Assembly (NCBI GenBank): GCA_023213395.1
Contig: CM041465.1
Span: 60,333,741 to 60,397,740, forward strand
Source of the DNA: Cycas panzhihuaensis
Lineage: Eukaryota; Cycadophyta
Direction of reading: 5' to 3'
Length of the DNA: 64,000 nt
Shown here: in pieces, positions 47,201 through 57,530 of the stretch
Layout of the letters: each line of letters begins with the position of its first letter
How positions within the stretch are numbered: the stretch's first letter is position 1
Translations under genes and position numbers: made by a program
Notes under the pieces: model-generated
What the model was told of the DNA's origin: nothing
Database searches by the model: none
Seen by the model: only the letters and a program-made list of their open reading frames with translations

Positions 47201-50175
47201 TGAAACCCTAGAATCATTCCAGCATTCAAACGCATGGACGAAAGGAGAGCAATACAACCCTAAAGAGGAACGACCACCTCAATCGTCCGAACAAGGGAAC
47301 ACACAATCGACAAAAAGGTGTAAGTCCCTCAAAAGGAACACACAATCAACAAAAAGGTGTAGGTCCCTCAAAAGGATCCATTGTTGAATCTTGTTTTTTC
47401 CATACATTTCCCTTGGGCCACAGGATGAAAATTGCAGGTATCCAAGAGACCTATTTGCCAAAACTCTAGGGAGAATTCGAGGAGTTACCGGATAGTTTCA
47501 GGGCAAAAATTAAACAAGCTAGATGGGAGGATTTTGTTATCATGCCTCCTTTGTATTGGGACCCAGAAATCATAGAGGAAATCATCATGACTGTGAAATG
47601 GAAAAGGGAGAAGGTAAAAATAGATGCGGCAACCGTTCATGAGATTACAGGGTTATCCAAGGAAGGAGAAACCCCCATGGTCACAAAGAAATTAGAAGTA
47701 GACTAGGAGACATGGACAAGGGAAACTATGTGTCCTAGATACTCAGGTTTACTATGGCAGCATAAGAATTGTGGATATCACAGATAGGAAATTAAAGTGG
47801 GTTGCTATAGTTCTGGTATCCAAATTTATGTCAAAGCAGAAGCATACATACATTCCTAGAGGATTAGTACCCCTACTTCTAGCATTACAAGATGAGGTAA
47901 AAATGAACTTGCGCGAGTTCTTGGCCATCAACATGGAGCAACAATTTGGAGAACTTCAAACCCACCCTTTTAGATAGCCATCATTATTATTGGCTTTATT
48001 ATTCTAGTAGTGCCCAGATATTAATCCCCCTTCCTTATCTATCCAACCTGGAGAACCTATGAAAAGAAATGGATTAATATTATGCCGAGTGGTACCTAGG
48101 ATCCAAGAGTGAAGCGACAGGTCAAAGCAGAGATGGCTAAAGTATTGAAATGGGTACAGCATAAACCAGGGACCTCCTTTCCACCTTGCCAAGAGCAGGC
48201 AACCAAAAGTAGTACCAAAAGGAGTAGAGGAGTTACCAAAGGAATGGGAAACGAAGCTCCCTCCCACAGTCACAGAATTAGGGGAAGGTTACTCACAAAT
48301 GCCCTTAAGTGAAAAGAGTACAGAAATCATCCAGTTATTACAGTAATTAGAACAAGGGTACAATGCACAAATATTAGAGTTGCAGGAGAATATTAAGGAG
48401 AAAGAAGCAATAATAGCCACCCTGACACAAATAAATGAAGACATGTTGAGAGCCACTGAGCCATCAAAAGAACCAAGACTGCAAGAGCAGCCCTAATTGC
48501 AGAAAGGGAAGAGGAGAAAGCCAAGGAAAACAATTTTTTTTGAAATTTTTGAATTTAGCACAGATGCTCAACCATTTTTGTTGACCCCAGATAGATGTTG
48601 CGGTTATATTTGACACCTATGTATCCGTTAGAGGGAAAGTATGATGAAAACCAAACAAAACAGTGGGTATTTTGCAGGGCAACCATTCGGCATGCATTTG
48701 GGACAGAGAACGGACGAAATAGAGTACAAAAAATAATCCATCTTACCACAGGAACAATTGTTGAATGTAGGAATGAATGTTGAACACAGGAACGCATTGA
48801 GCAGAAAAAGGAATGATTGTGGCACAACAGAGGAATGAAGGACGGAACGTACAGAACACGTGGACAATCGTACGTGTTAAGGAACAAATTAGAGGTTAAA
48901 CAAAGTACGGTTAAGGACTGAAGAGGCGTCCATTTGGGAAAACAGACAGTAACCATTCTGTAACAAGGATGCTCCGTGTACTTAAACACATCCGCTTGGT
49001 GGAATGGATGTGAGAGCCGAGTGAGTGATTTCATTGGTACTTGATTTGGTAGGGTTGACTAGTCAAACCTGTACGCATTATATGTGATGTAATAATTGAT
49101 TATTGCCTAATGGAATAATAGAATTACGTTGGAAAACATGTGTATTCACTAAGGAATGCATGGTGAATGTATGTGTATAAGCTTATCTATGGACTTATGT
49201 GGCCTAATAAATGAAGATTATGTATGTTGACCACGTGCACATACCCTAGACTACAGTGGAAACCCTTGATGAGTGAAGATCTTGCAGTAGAGAGCAGATT
49301 TTAAGTCAACAATATTTGTGTATAAAAGGGATGGATATAATGTCTTAACAGATGTAGAAAGGGAAGAAAATTTTAGGAAGATGAATAAAATAATAATTGA
49401 AGTTATTATTGCAGCAGTAAATAAAGATGAGCTTCCTTCTTCTTACCATTTTCTCATCCCTGCAATTCATAATGTTGATACTACTAAAGAACTCTGGAAT
49501 CTTTTGAAGGATGTGTATGAAAAGACTCCCGAAGAGGTACAAGAGATTCTTGATAAGGCAAACAAAAATATTGATGGTTGTAATAGAGGTAAACAAGATG
49601 AAGAAAGTACTACTGTTACAGGTGAAAAGGTATGCCAAGAAATTGATGAGACTACTATTGAATGTGTGGTTGAATCTGATGAGATTACTGAGCATGTTGA
49701 GATTGATGAATTGACTAATGATGATTGTGATCAAGCAATAGAAGTTTTTCTAGATGTTCCTATTGTTTTAGGGGAGGATGAATCCAAATCTGGTTATTTT
49801 ATTGAAGATAAATCTGTTGATTCAAACTCAATTCCTAGTTTGAATACTGGTTCAAATTTGAATTGGTTACAAGTTGATGAAGACTCTGCCCCAAAAGTTG
49901 AAGAACTCATTGTTGGACATGCTAGTCAAAAGGAAGAATTCATACAGGATTATGATGCTCATTTTTCAAATGTTTTAAGTGATGTTGATTCTTCTTTAGA
50001 TGTCTTAACTTCAGATCTTGATGGTAGCTCAATTGATACTAATTATTCATATGTTGAAGAAAATGAAGTCAAACAGGTTGTAATTCAAACAATGGTCGAA
50101 TACATCCCTGATATAAACTTTGATCTTCAAGAAGCCTTTGATAATCTACAAGATTACTTACAGGATCTACTTTAA
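41257..50175 (+). CDS. Element G Gag-like protein with acidic tail, split by element F
   Basis: An ATG at 41257 opens a frame of 41 codons plus two bases, up to 41381. After removing element F and one copy of its target site, it continues in the same frame at 49317 and runs open to the stop at 50173-50175, about 328 codons in all. The N-terminal ~110 residues look like a copia-type Gag (KYTGINYRYWAIKM, then TTKELWNLLKDVYE). The remaining two thirds are strongly acidic and Ser-rich, with no zinc knuckle. The lack of stops contrasts with the surrounding elements. A further short frame (50211-50399) ends just before the polypurine tract. The function of the acidic part is unknown. Confidence 0.6.
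41382..42094 (+). repeat. 5' LTR of element F
   Basis: It begins TGTTGCAGTTATATTTGACACC and ends TTTTAAGTCAACA, like the right copy. A PBS-like TTGGTTCTGTTGCC follows at 42095-42108, a variant of the tRNA-Asp type site. Confidence 0.9.
42313..43146 (+). pseudogene. Element F gag (capsid region)
   Basis: One frame holds a charged, Glu/Lys-rich N-terminal part, then after a single TAG (42595) the retrotransposon Gag domain: IAEHIYLFQRL, RFTYLLMGVPLAWYKQL and TWDEIKKEFEARFL. A second TAG at 43144 ends the open part, but related sequence continues to about 43.5 kb. Confidence 0.8.
43560..44245 (+). pseudogene. Element F nucleocapsid with zinc knuckles
   Basis: Three Cys-rich motifs follow one another: WCHICEEDTHTTKECEC (about 43570-43625), CLICLENRHWKSDCP (about 43815-43865) and CKNCGPSTHTTKECKG (about 43900-43945). 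They resemble tandem CCHC knuckles, with His shifted in some. A basic tail with KIKHVYRRKNKKVEEQ follows. Confidence 0.7.
44250..45143 (+). pseudogene. Element F aspartic protease and downstream linker
   Basis: VIVDGGAVVNVLL (about 44430-44465) is a retroviral-type protease site with Gly where Ser or Thr is usual (D-G-G-A), a variant also seen in related plant elements. In a shifted frame SLGRPWLYQTECLQSW follows, the motif that normally sits just before reverse transcriptase. The frame then becomes an Asn/Ser-rich linker ending at 45143. Confidence 0.7.
45377..45943 (+). pseudogene. Gag-like modules where element F should have RT
   Basis: Two successive segments look like the core of the retrotransposon Gag domain, not like polymerase: WIIDFVTTLHDHARWWYIA followed past a stop by TWESL and FRLKFDP (45580-45700), then LAKTWFLEQEQVQLVSWEE with FTKAF (45835-45930). 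The reading is by eye and the segments are short, so this could instead be an unrelated linker. Confidence 0.45.
46145..46845 (+). pseudogene. Element F integrase, C-terminal part
   Basis: The frame reads NWAGKLPSVLWAFCTTYK, then TPFKLMYGMEAILPIEF, KLKSRWLGPYQVEKIYPNG and LVNGSRLKK. These are the end of the integrase core and the C-terminal domain, closely matching the style of element B (QLMYGAEAILPIEF). The catalytic aspartates upstream are absent. One TAG lies at about 46374 and another near 46557. Confidence 0.85.
47455..48520 (+). pseudogene. Element F accessory protein (homolog of the E accessory ORF)
   Basis: The frame begins near GEFEELPDSFRAKIKQARW and continues YWDPEIIEEIIM, KIDAATVHEITGL, a frameshift, then KFMSKQKHTYIPRG, LREFLAINMEQQFGELQTHPFR. 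Each block aligns with the protein at 28017-28766. The tail (48310-48450) is a coiled coil ending ENIKEKEAIIATLTQINED, as in E. Two or more stops and a frameshift break it. It sits between integrase and the 3' LTR. Confidence 0.65.
48596..49311 (+). repeat. 3' LTR of element F
   Basis: It aligns with 41382-42094 from TGTTGCGGTTATATTTGACACC to TTTAAGTCAACA, with scattered substitutions and a short duplication near 48765-48790. Confidence 0.9.
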
Positions 50176-50406
50176 GCTCAAGTTGGACCAACTATGATCT
50201 ACTATACCTTTTGTATGATGAAGGATTTAGTGTTGAATGCCAAGATGAAGAATTTCAAGTTCAAGGACCATTGATTCGAAGGCTACTACAAGGACATCAT
50301 TACATTAATGAAGCTGGAGATCAAACTAAAGACATTGTTTTCAAGACAATTCCAAGAACAAGACATTGCAAATTCAAGGATTTCCCAAATGTGCATTAAG
50401 GGGAGA

Positions 50407-50758
50407 CATTAGACTTTAAAGGGTCACATATTATAATATTATTGTAATGCACATTTGTGTAAAGTAGGTGGTCTATAGGTTATTGGTCAATTAATAGGTG
50501 TTATGTTATTAGCTGTGTTAGAGGTTAGTAGTCCCACATGTACCACATATCATTCTATATATTCTCACTTGTGGTATATAAATAAGTGAGTAAGGTAAAG
50601 TAAATTACATTGAGTCAAGATGGAGATTTGTGGTGTTATTGTTGTGGAGTCATTATGATGTAGACATTTTGATTATGAGTTAATGATATTTCCATTATGT
50701 TCATGATACTTGTTTCATTGTTCTTGATATTAAATGATCTCTATTAAACATTTTAACA
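50407..50758 (+). repeat. 3' LTR of element G
   Basis: It aligns with 38667-39000, differing by scattered changes and a few short insertions (for example AAGTGAGT near 50583). It ends ATTTTAACA directly before the TGAGT duplication. Confidence 0.9.
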
Positions 50759-50763
50759 TGAGT

Positions 50764-51124
50764 GTCATTAAAATGGGTGTTTTTAGAGTTTACATATTCA
50801 TGTGTTCATCATAGGTTATCTTAGAGGTTCTCCAACATCATTAGACTTCAATAAGGTGAGCTATATCTATAATATATACTATTTCATAATATCATAATGG
50901 AGATGATCATTTTGTCCAACATTTATTATCTTGTGTTATGATACATATTTCATTTTTGTATATTTTAGATTTCATATTTTATTCATATTTCATCTCATAT
51001 TTGTGAATTGTACTACTGAACATAATCATAATTTGTTATATGGTCTCACAATGATCTTGGTGCATCTTTTAACATGGTAGTAGCGCTGATGGTTGAAATA
51101 TTAACATTGATGGTTGAATCTTAT
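50764..51124. other. AT-rich DNA between elements G and I
   Basis: I see no coding sequence or element ends. It is the right flank of G's insertion site and may be the decayed rest of the hAT-like gene region, but no motif supports that. Confidence 0.4.
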
Positions 51125-52296
51125 TGTGACCCAATTCAATTATGGAAGTTGGGCACAATATGAGAAATTATTAAATTTAACTATTAGAAGTCGATTTTAT
51201 TATTATTAGGAAGTCTATTTTTTAAAAATGTGGTCAATTTTGACACCTATAAATAGAAGATTATCATTTATTTGTAAATCATTTTTTGTGAGTTAATCCA
51301 TTTGGGGTTTCTGACCACTAGGCTTTTAGGGGCTTTATCTTAGCTTTCATTTTAGTTTTCTTTTGTATTTGTGGAAGTAGATCCAATTTAGGATCACTTC
51401 AAGTGGTATCAAGGAAGTACAAGGATGCTAATTGCTTAGCCATCATAGCAATTGTACCTACCTTGCTTAAAGAGTTACACCATGAATATTTACAAAATGC
51501 AAAGGCAAAGGTAATCATGGATAAAAATTCTGAAGAACTAGTAGAGACTCGTTGGTCAAAGAAGGGAAGCACCCTACTTTATAAGAATAGAATCTACTTA
51601 CTCCAAGGATCACAATTTAAAGAAGTAGCCCTCAAGGAGCATCATGACTCATTCAGTTGAACATTTAGGGTTCCTAAAAATTTATGAAAGGATAAAAGGT
51701 CATTTTATTGGAGGGGGATGAAGGCCGACATAAAGATATTTGTTTTTGAGTGTGAGACGTATCAGAGACAAAAGATAGAGTTAGTACAGGCTCTAGGCTT
51801 ACTATAACTATTAGAACGACTTGAACAAAAATGGGAGGAAATATCTATGGACTTTATAACTGGAATTCCAAAGGCAGGAACCAAGAATGCCCTATTCATA
51901 GTAGTGGATTGTCTGACAAAGTATGCATATTTCATCCCCATCCAAGCATCATACAAAGCATATTAGATAGCTAAGGTATTTATGGAGAACATCCATAGGC
52001 TGCATGGTTTTCCAAAAAAGATAGTTAGCGATAGAGATCCAAAATTTACAAGCCATTTTTGGAAGGACTTATTCAAATTAGTAGGGACCCCACTTGCCAC
52101 GAGCACAACATACCGCCCTAAACAGATGGATGAACTGAAGTTGTCAACAAAAGTTTAGAGGCATACTTACGATGCTATGCTGGAGATAACTAGTCCAAAT
52201 GGGTGAAATGAGCCCACCTAGCTAAATATTAGTACAACACCAATTACCACTCCTCTATTCAAACGACACCCTTCAAGGCATTATATGGTTATCCAC
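51125..52296 (+). mobile_element. Element I: internally deleted chromovirus-type gypsy
   Basis: An LTR (about 51125-51401, TATA box CTATAAATAGAAG near 51250) is followed by a PBS-like TGGTATCAAGG at 51404. It then passes directly into the end of RNase H and integrase, so gag, protease and RT are deleted. The integrase region reads LLKELHHEYLQNAKAK, LLYKNRIYLLQGSQFKE, then through stops and shifts HFYWRGMK-type, [19 protein letters not shown] and YHPKTDG-like positions, ending ALYGYPLL. Element J's LTR interrupts it at 52297; the other end is not seen. Confidence 0.7.
51403..52296 (+). pseudogene. Element I integrase region
   Basis: The open part (51403-51660) covers the linker before the HHCC zinc-binding domain. 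From 51660 the finger (CETYQRQ-like), the catalytic core start [53 protein letters not shown] and YNTNYHSSI-like blocks can be followed only by changing frame. The family is the Tekay/Del-like chromoviral integrase. Confidence 0.75.
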
Positions 52297-52722
52297 TGTT
52301 AGCGGTAGTTAACTTAGGTTAACTATATACTTAATGCTTCATTAGGGGATAGTTATCACGAGTAGGTGCGACAGAGGGATGTCTCTACACGAATAGGTAC
52401 ATTAAAGAATCATGTCCATACACATAGGGTTACAACACCATTTCGGGGTGTATTTATACGTACCCCTTTAGTATTCTAACCAATCAATTCAGATTGATGT
52501 AATCTCATCATATCAACTCGTATTCCGTCTCCCCATTGAACATTATATTGTTTCAATATTTTAATATAATAAACATTATGTTGGTGGGTTTTCTCTCTTG
52601 GGAGTTTCCCATGATAAATATGGTGTTTGAGTGTTCTTGTGCATGTTCTTGGCGTGTAATAGTCCCTGCCTCTGGTCGGTTTAACACCCGACCTGTAATG
52701 TGCATATACATAAATCTCAACA
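52297..52722 (+). repeat. Element J: copia-type 5' LTR
   Basis: It begins TGTTAGCGGTAG and ends AAATCTCAACA, immediately followed by the PBS TGGTATCAAAGCTTGAG at 52723. The direct contact of LTR and PBS is typical of copia elements. The matching 3' LTR was not found in the window. Confidence 0.75.
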
Positions 52723-53144
52723 TGGTATCAAAGCTTGAGAAAAACAAGGAATAACGTTAGAACTCAGATTTAAGATTAGAAACGAGTGAGTTTGTCACTA
52801 ACTGGTCAAACTCGAAGATTAGAGATTCATAGATCATTTTGACATTGAGAAAAGAGGCCATCTAGGGTTGCCGAAACACATTGGGCACTTTATATTCTTG
52901 TTGCACTAGCATTGGAAGTTATACGATGATGTTGGGCATCATTTGAAGCTATACAATAACGTTGAGCTTAGATTGGATATCATAAAGCAGTGCGGGGCAA
53001 GATTTGAAGATACTGGGTACCGGTTGATAGTTTTGGGCTTCAAATTGAAGTAGTACAACCGAGATTAGGAAGTACTAAGAGCTTTCAAACTGAATTTCGA
53101 TTGGTGCGTGAACCGAGCGAGTTTGAGGAAGATTTTTCCTCTCA
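52723..53144 (+). other. Leader of element J
   Basis: This is untranslated sequence after the PBS, with a run of related GTTGGGC-TTGAAG phrases (52920-53050). No gene is seen. It stops at 53145, where sequence identical to the inner end of element K begins. Confidence 0.5.
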
Positions 53145-53230
53145 TTTTGTAGGAAATAGAATGGAGTTAAATTAAGATCTGATACCAAATGTTGGAAAAT
53201 AATATAGCTCCAAGTAGCTCTGATACCATA
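53145..53230 (-). repeat. Extra partial copy of element K's PBS region, outside its left LTR
   Basis: About 86 bp here match the sequence just inside K's right LTR (59950-60035), including GTAGGAAATAGAATGG and two copies of the tCTGATACCA PBS unit. A normal single element would not have PBS sequence outside its 3' LTR. Confidence 0.75.
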
Positions 53231-53638
53231 TGTTGGAAATATAATGCAAGGAGAACAGGGCAGAACATATATAAAAATCACATAGATCAATATTGCATCA
53301 TAGCATCATAGCTTCAACATGAAAGTACTTTGTATTCAATCCATATTGTAAAGAAGAGTAATACAAAATTCCCAATAAGGGCGGTGTCTAAAGACACCAG
53401 GGTTGCACACCCCTCAATATTTATAATTTTGGGGGAGGAGGGAAACTCCTCAACTCTTGAAATTCAAATTACAATAAAATAATATAAATTTAATTTAAAG
53501 TAAACTTAACTCAAATTAACATTAACTTACCTTAACTTACCTACACATGTTGAGCACCCACATGTGTAAATTGAAGATGATGAGGTGTGCTCCCCTGGTT
53601 GGAAGGTGAGAGTGGAGTGATGACAATTAACTCCAACA
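53231..53638 (-). repeat. 3' LTR of element K (left copy)
   Basis: It runs from TGTTGGAAATATAATGC to TTAACTCCAACA and is almost identical to 60036-60443. It includes a GAGGTGTGCTCCCC segment near the inner end. Confidence 0.92.
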
Positions 53639-53650
53639 TTCTCCCCTTTA

Positions 53651-54180
53651 ATGGTCATCACGAACACTTGTATCTTCTCTTTGAACTTATGGAACTTGTA
53701 CTTGAAAAAAACTTTAAAATTCTGATATTTATCAACTTGATCTTTATCAACCCTTCTCATCTTTATAGCCACATATGTCTCTTTACCATGGAATGATGTA
53801 AAAAAACTGTAAGTAAATGATGCTTGATTTGTACAAAAAAGAATAGATGCAACTTTGACTTTAACTTCTGAAAATTTAACTTTGATTGTCATATAATTAG
53901 GTCTCTTTTCTGTCATATCATAAGATTCATTCTGCCCCTCAAATGGAGGATCAGGTACTTGTGTAGCAAGTTGGTCCTGCATTTGATCTGAATCTTTATG
54001 GGTGTTGTCATTATGATTCATCTGTTTTGTCACCTGTCTCACATGCTCATAAAAAATAACATCAAATACATTGAGGGTATCTCCCCGATAAGTGGAAAGC
54101 AAAACGTCCCATACAGATTTAGAAGTAGTTAATTCAGAAACTTTAGAAAAAATATTATCATTTATAGTGCAAAATAATAA
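53651..54180 (-). pseudogene. Element K gag remnant (copia type)
   Basis: A minus-strand frame reads FSKVSELTTSKSVWDVLLST then YRGDTLNVFD, the SVWD-LL--YRGD phrase of copia Gag proteins, followed by QMNHNDNTHKD and a Lys-rich stretch. The open frame at 53527-54102 runs on into the LTR, so its C-terminal end is not a real protein. No zinc knuckle or pol follows. Confidence 0.5.
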
Positions 54181-56040
54181 TCCTAAAACTTTATTATACT
54201 TTCTAAAATTTCTTTAATACTGAAATCACATTAATATTGCAAATATTTTAGAAGATTATGTTCAATAAAATAGTCTTGGATAGTCTTGTGCCATAGTGAA
54301 AAATTGTGTCCATCAAATATAAGAAATTGTCATTTTAACAAAAAATTTTAGTACATAAAATGTATGTTTTTACTAAATCAAGGAGTCAATAAATGAATGA
54401 ATATATATGATTTCAAATAAACTTTTTAAAGGAGATATAATGGCCTTTGAAAATGAATGAACTAAATGCAACCTTTATAGGTGCAATAAGGAAATAAACT
54501 TTTCAATAATAATAAACGCTTTCAATATATGTATGTCTTTGGAAAGTATATGAACTAAGCATATAATAAGGAAATAATCCTTTCAATAATGATAAAAAAG
54601 GCTTTTCAATAAGTGTGCCTTTCAAATAAACTTTGAAATAAAATGAATATAAGGGCAAATTTGAATGTAATAAATATCCTAAGCAAATCTGAAATAAACT
54701 TTGATGAAGAAAAAAATAATCCTTAACTTTTTGATTCTTCAAATGAATAAATATAAAATTCTTAATGCAATAAATCCTTAGCCTTAATGATAATATATAA
54801 TGTTGAAATTGAAATAGATATGAGTATTTTTCACTTTGAAATATAAAGAATATGAAGAAACTTTTGAACAACAAAGTATTATACTCCTTAAAAGAAAGAT
54901 TTAAAGGATAACCTTAAGTTTGGCAGCTTCAAAGCCATATGAAACGATGTCAGAATAACGTGAAACTTCACCAGTATGAAGATTAATAAAATATGAATCC
55001 AATGGAACTGACCGTTTTGAAAACGGGTTCCTACAAGTCAAGTTTTGATAAATCAAAGGTACATGTATCTTTTTGAGGCATAACAGGAGCAGAGAGCTCA
55101 AAATCTTATAAAAGCGCTAATAAAACTTTATAGAATTCTATAAAAATGATCAAATATATCTTGGAGAGCTACTTAATATATTTTCAATTGAAAATTTTGA
55201 GAAATACTATACACAAAATGTGTAATTATGGCAAGTTTGAGGGTATTAAGTACCTCAACTTTGATTGATTTGAAAATCAGTAAAAACACGTTAAAACGTA
55301 TAAAAAACTATGTCAGATCGAAGAGGATTGAGTCATTTTCCCAACGAAACTGATGGGACTGAATTTCGATATAAAATAGAAAAGTTATAATGAAAATGGT
55401 AACTAGTATTTTTATGTAAATATGTTTAAAAAATGCTGAAAACCACTAAAGTGTCACTTTCGGCGATTAAAATAATGATAAAAATAAATTCTAAAAATTA
55501 AAATAAATAGTTGGTAATGAAGTTTGTTGAACGTAGATCACTGTAGAACAGATCCAGGCAGAAAATAATCTCTCGGTAATAAAATATAATCGGTTGAAAA
55601 AATGATTTTATAAAAAAGTTAAAAAATGCTAAAAAAAGGGCTAATTAACTTTAAATCGACTGAAACGGGGTCGAATCAGCACCAAATTGGTCATATGACC
55701 AGTCAAAATCAATCTACGGAAAATTTCTGATGCAATGAAACTAGTTTCGTCAGAAACTGATGATTCAGTGAGGAGTTATGGAAAAAATTTGCCAGTAACG
55801 CTATGTAAAATGAAAAAAAAAAAGAAAAAAAAAAAAAAAAAGGTTTATAAAGATTGTTAGTCCCTTTTTGAAGTGATTAACGGTCACGTGAGATGAGATG
55901 TGACTGGGGGCTAAGAGTATGAAAGGGTTAAAATTCTTAAAACTCGGATTTAAAAAGAAATACAATTCAATTAAATTTTTTAAAAATTTTATTAAAATAA
56001 AAAATATTTGAAAATTTAAAAATTTTCAAACCATCGTCCT
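54181..56040. other. AT-rich interior of element K
   Basis: There is no coding sequence I can support. A poly-A tract lies at about 55805-55842. Composition changes abruptly to GC-rich at about 56035, where the host-gene-derived part begins. Confidence 0.5.
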
Positions 56041-56229
56041 GTGCCGATGGTTTGGCCATCCTCCCCCTCGTGCTGTTAGCAACTGCGTGTCGTCCGCCGC
56101 GTTGCAGAGCTGGAGATTGAGGCATTGGAACGAAGCTCGAGGGAGGCAGCCAACGTAGGAAATTTCAATATGAGTAGGCGCACTTAATCAATCATGCGTT
56201 GCAGAGCTGGATCAGAGCACTAAACAAAC

Positions 56230-56945
56230 GATGGGTGGATCTGTGATCCCCAAGATTCGGCCAGGGTCGTTGCTGTTACTGCTCTCTTTGTTCTTTGAAG
56301 AGGAAATTGGTACTTCAAATGGATTGCGCGCAAATGGATAGGTGCCGAATAAAGCCCCAAGGAATGGCAACAGATGCGTTTGAAGATCGTCTATGGACAG
56401 ACAGGTCGGCCGTGGAATTCTTGGATCGTTGGGCCCTCATACGCCAAGTCGACTCTTGATTCAGCAATGTTGAACTGCATTTTGCCTAAAGAGTGGAAAG
56501 GCATAAGATATGGGGGCTCTGAGGGCGTGGTGATGTTATTTGACTTAGACTGCCGATTTGATATTTTGCGTCTTGCTCACTCTTTGCAATGCAGAATTCA
56601 TGAAGCTTGTGATATGCAGGACAACACTATGGTTGCTATTCGAAAACAACTAAAAGGCCAAATGATGAACTAGGTAGTGAAGCCTTTGTGTAGTTGCCGT
56701 ATCGACAAGATGATGAGTTGTTTGTAGCTTGTATGGAGCGTTTCTTATGCATTCGATGCTACAATAGTTTTGAGTTTTTAGCTTCTCTAAAGACAATTCG
56801 CCCTCAACTTCAAAAAATGATTGAAAAACACAACAATGGAGTGCATTTACTTATGATTGATAGCATTGGTGCTTTTTATTGGCTCGATCGAGCTTTGAAG
56901 TCAATATCATTAGAAAGTAATATTAGCAGGAGGTGTGTAGTGAAT
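56230..56945 (+). pseudogene. XRCC2: Captured fragment of XRCC2 (RAD51-family DNA repair protein)
   Basis: Plus-strand frames match plant XRCC2: NCILPKEWKGIRYGGSEGV, LFDLDCRFDILRLAHSLQ, then in another frame DDELFVACMERFLCIRCYN, FEFLASLKTIRPQLQ and LLMIDSIGAFYWLDRAL, up to ESNISRR. XRCC2 is a RAD51 paralog acting in homologous recombination. The Walker A region reads GPSYAKST, one residue short of GxxxxGK[S/T], and Walker B (LLMIDS) is kept. A frameshift near 56650-56670 and a TAG at 56691 break the gene, and similarity stops at about 56940 before the C-terminus. No intron appears, whereas XRCC2 genes that I know of in plants are split, which suggests capture of a spliced copy or of exon pieces. 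The GC-rich stretch 56040-56370 may be its 5' part. Confidence 0.8.
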
Positions 56946-57034
56946 GGCTCGCAGAAACCAAAGGGATCGAGTCTGGGTCACCCTCGTGAGCTCTCTCTTG
57001 CTTAGACGCCACAATCCTTCCATTTAAGGAGTTT

Positions 57035-57530
57035 CCTGTGAATGCACTGACCGTTCGTGAAGAGTTACGCGACGAGATGGAGGAACGTAGGAGAAGCGTT
57101 CAAAGGCTGTATACAATGGCAGTTCCAGTTGTTGCTGGAGTCTTAGCAGCACTGAGAAGAGTGGTCGCATATCATGTATCATTGAAGACTCAGTGGAAAA
57201 GGCGCCTTCATGCTATAACCATTGCTTCTGCCACTTGCTTTCTCTTCCCTTTTGCAATCTGGGAGTCAACTTTTGGAACTAATTCAGAGAATGTTGCACA
57301 TAGTGTTTCTCCTTCTTGGGCTTACTTAAGCATCATTTTATTTGGGATCACCTTGATATATTATGTAGATTCTTTTGTTGAGGAGAGATTACATTTGATT
57401 TTTTTTCTTCCCCAAAACATCTGATGGCAACGGGAGGGATTTTTCTCTTCTTGGATTTCTCATATGCTCATCGATTTTGGGGCTAGTGTAGGAGTAAAGG
57501 AATCTCCTAAGGAGTTGTTCGAAATGAATA
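57035..57530 (+). pseudogene. Captured fragment of an MTP12/ZnT5-like cation-efflux transporter
   Basis: An open frame (57038-57424) reads SVQRLYTMAVPVVAGVLAAL, KRRLHAITIASATCFLFPFA, WAYLSIILFGITLIYYVD and SFVEERLHLIFFLP, at least three hydrophobic segments. After a frameshift DFSLLGFLICSSILG follows. The pattern recalls the long membrane-spanning N-terminal half of plant MTP12 and animal ZnT5, zinc transporters of the secretory pathway. The C-terminal cation-efflux domain is absent and stops follow at about 57480. The identification is from memory of the family, so it is moderate. It lies in the same orientation directly after the XRCC2 fragment. Confidence 0.5.

Larger units (their letters stand above)
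41382..49311 (+). mobile_element. Element F: Tat/Athila-like gypsy inserted in element G's ORF
   Basis: LTRs of about 715 bp (41382-42094 and 48596-49311) flank gag, zinc knuckles, protease, an atypical middle region, integrase C-terminus and an accessory ORF. A 4/5 TSD (GTATT at 41377-41381, ATATT at 49312-49316) marks insertion into the Gag-like ORF of G. I find no reverse transcriptase, RNase H or integrase catalytic core: the region from about 45.15 to 46.15 kb instead holds Gag-like pieces. Confidence 0.85.
38667..50758 (+). mobile_element. Element G: non-autonomous LTR retrotransposon with Gag-like ORF
   Basis: LTRs 38667-39000 and 50407-50758 are highly alike. The element is flanked by a perfect 5-bp TSD TGAGT (38662-38666, 50759-50763). 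A PBS follows the left LTR at 39001 and a polypurine tract (TAAGGGGAGA) precedes the right one. Without the nested element F its interior is about 3.5 kb. No protease, RT or integrase is present, so it must be mobilised in trans. Confidence 0.88.

Noticed and set aside
53527-54102. A 191-codon open frame as an intact gene
   Set aside because: Its 3' third lies in the LTR and crosses the polypurine tract; only the N-terminal copia Gag phrase is meaningful.
57038-57424. The transporter-like frame as an intact small membrane protein gene
   Set aside because: Similarity continues past its stop in another frame (DFSLLGFLIC), so it is a broken fragment of a longer protein.
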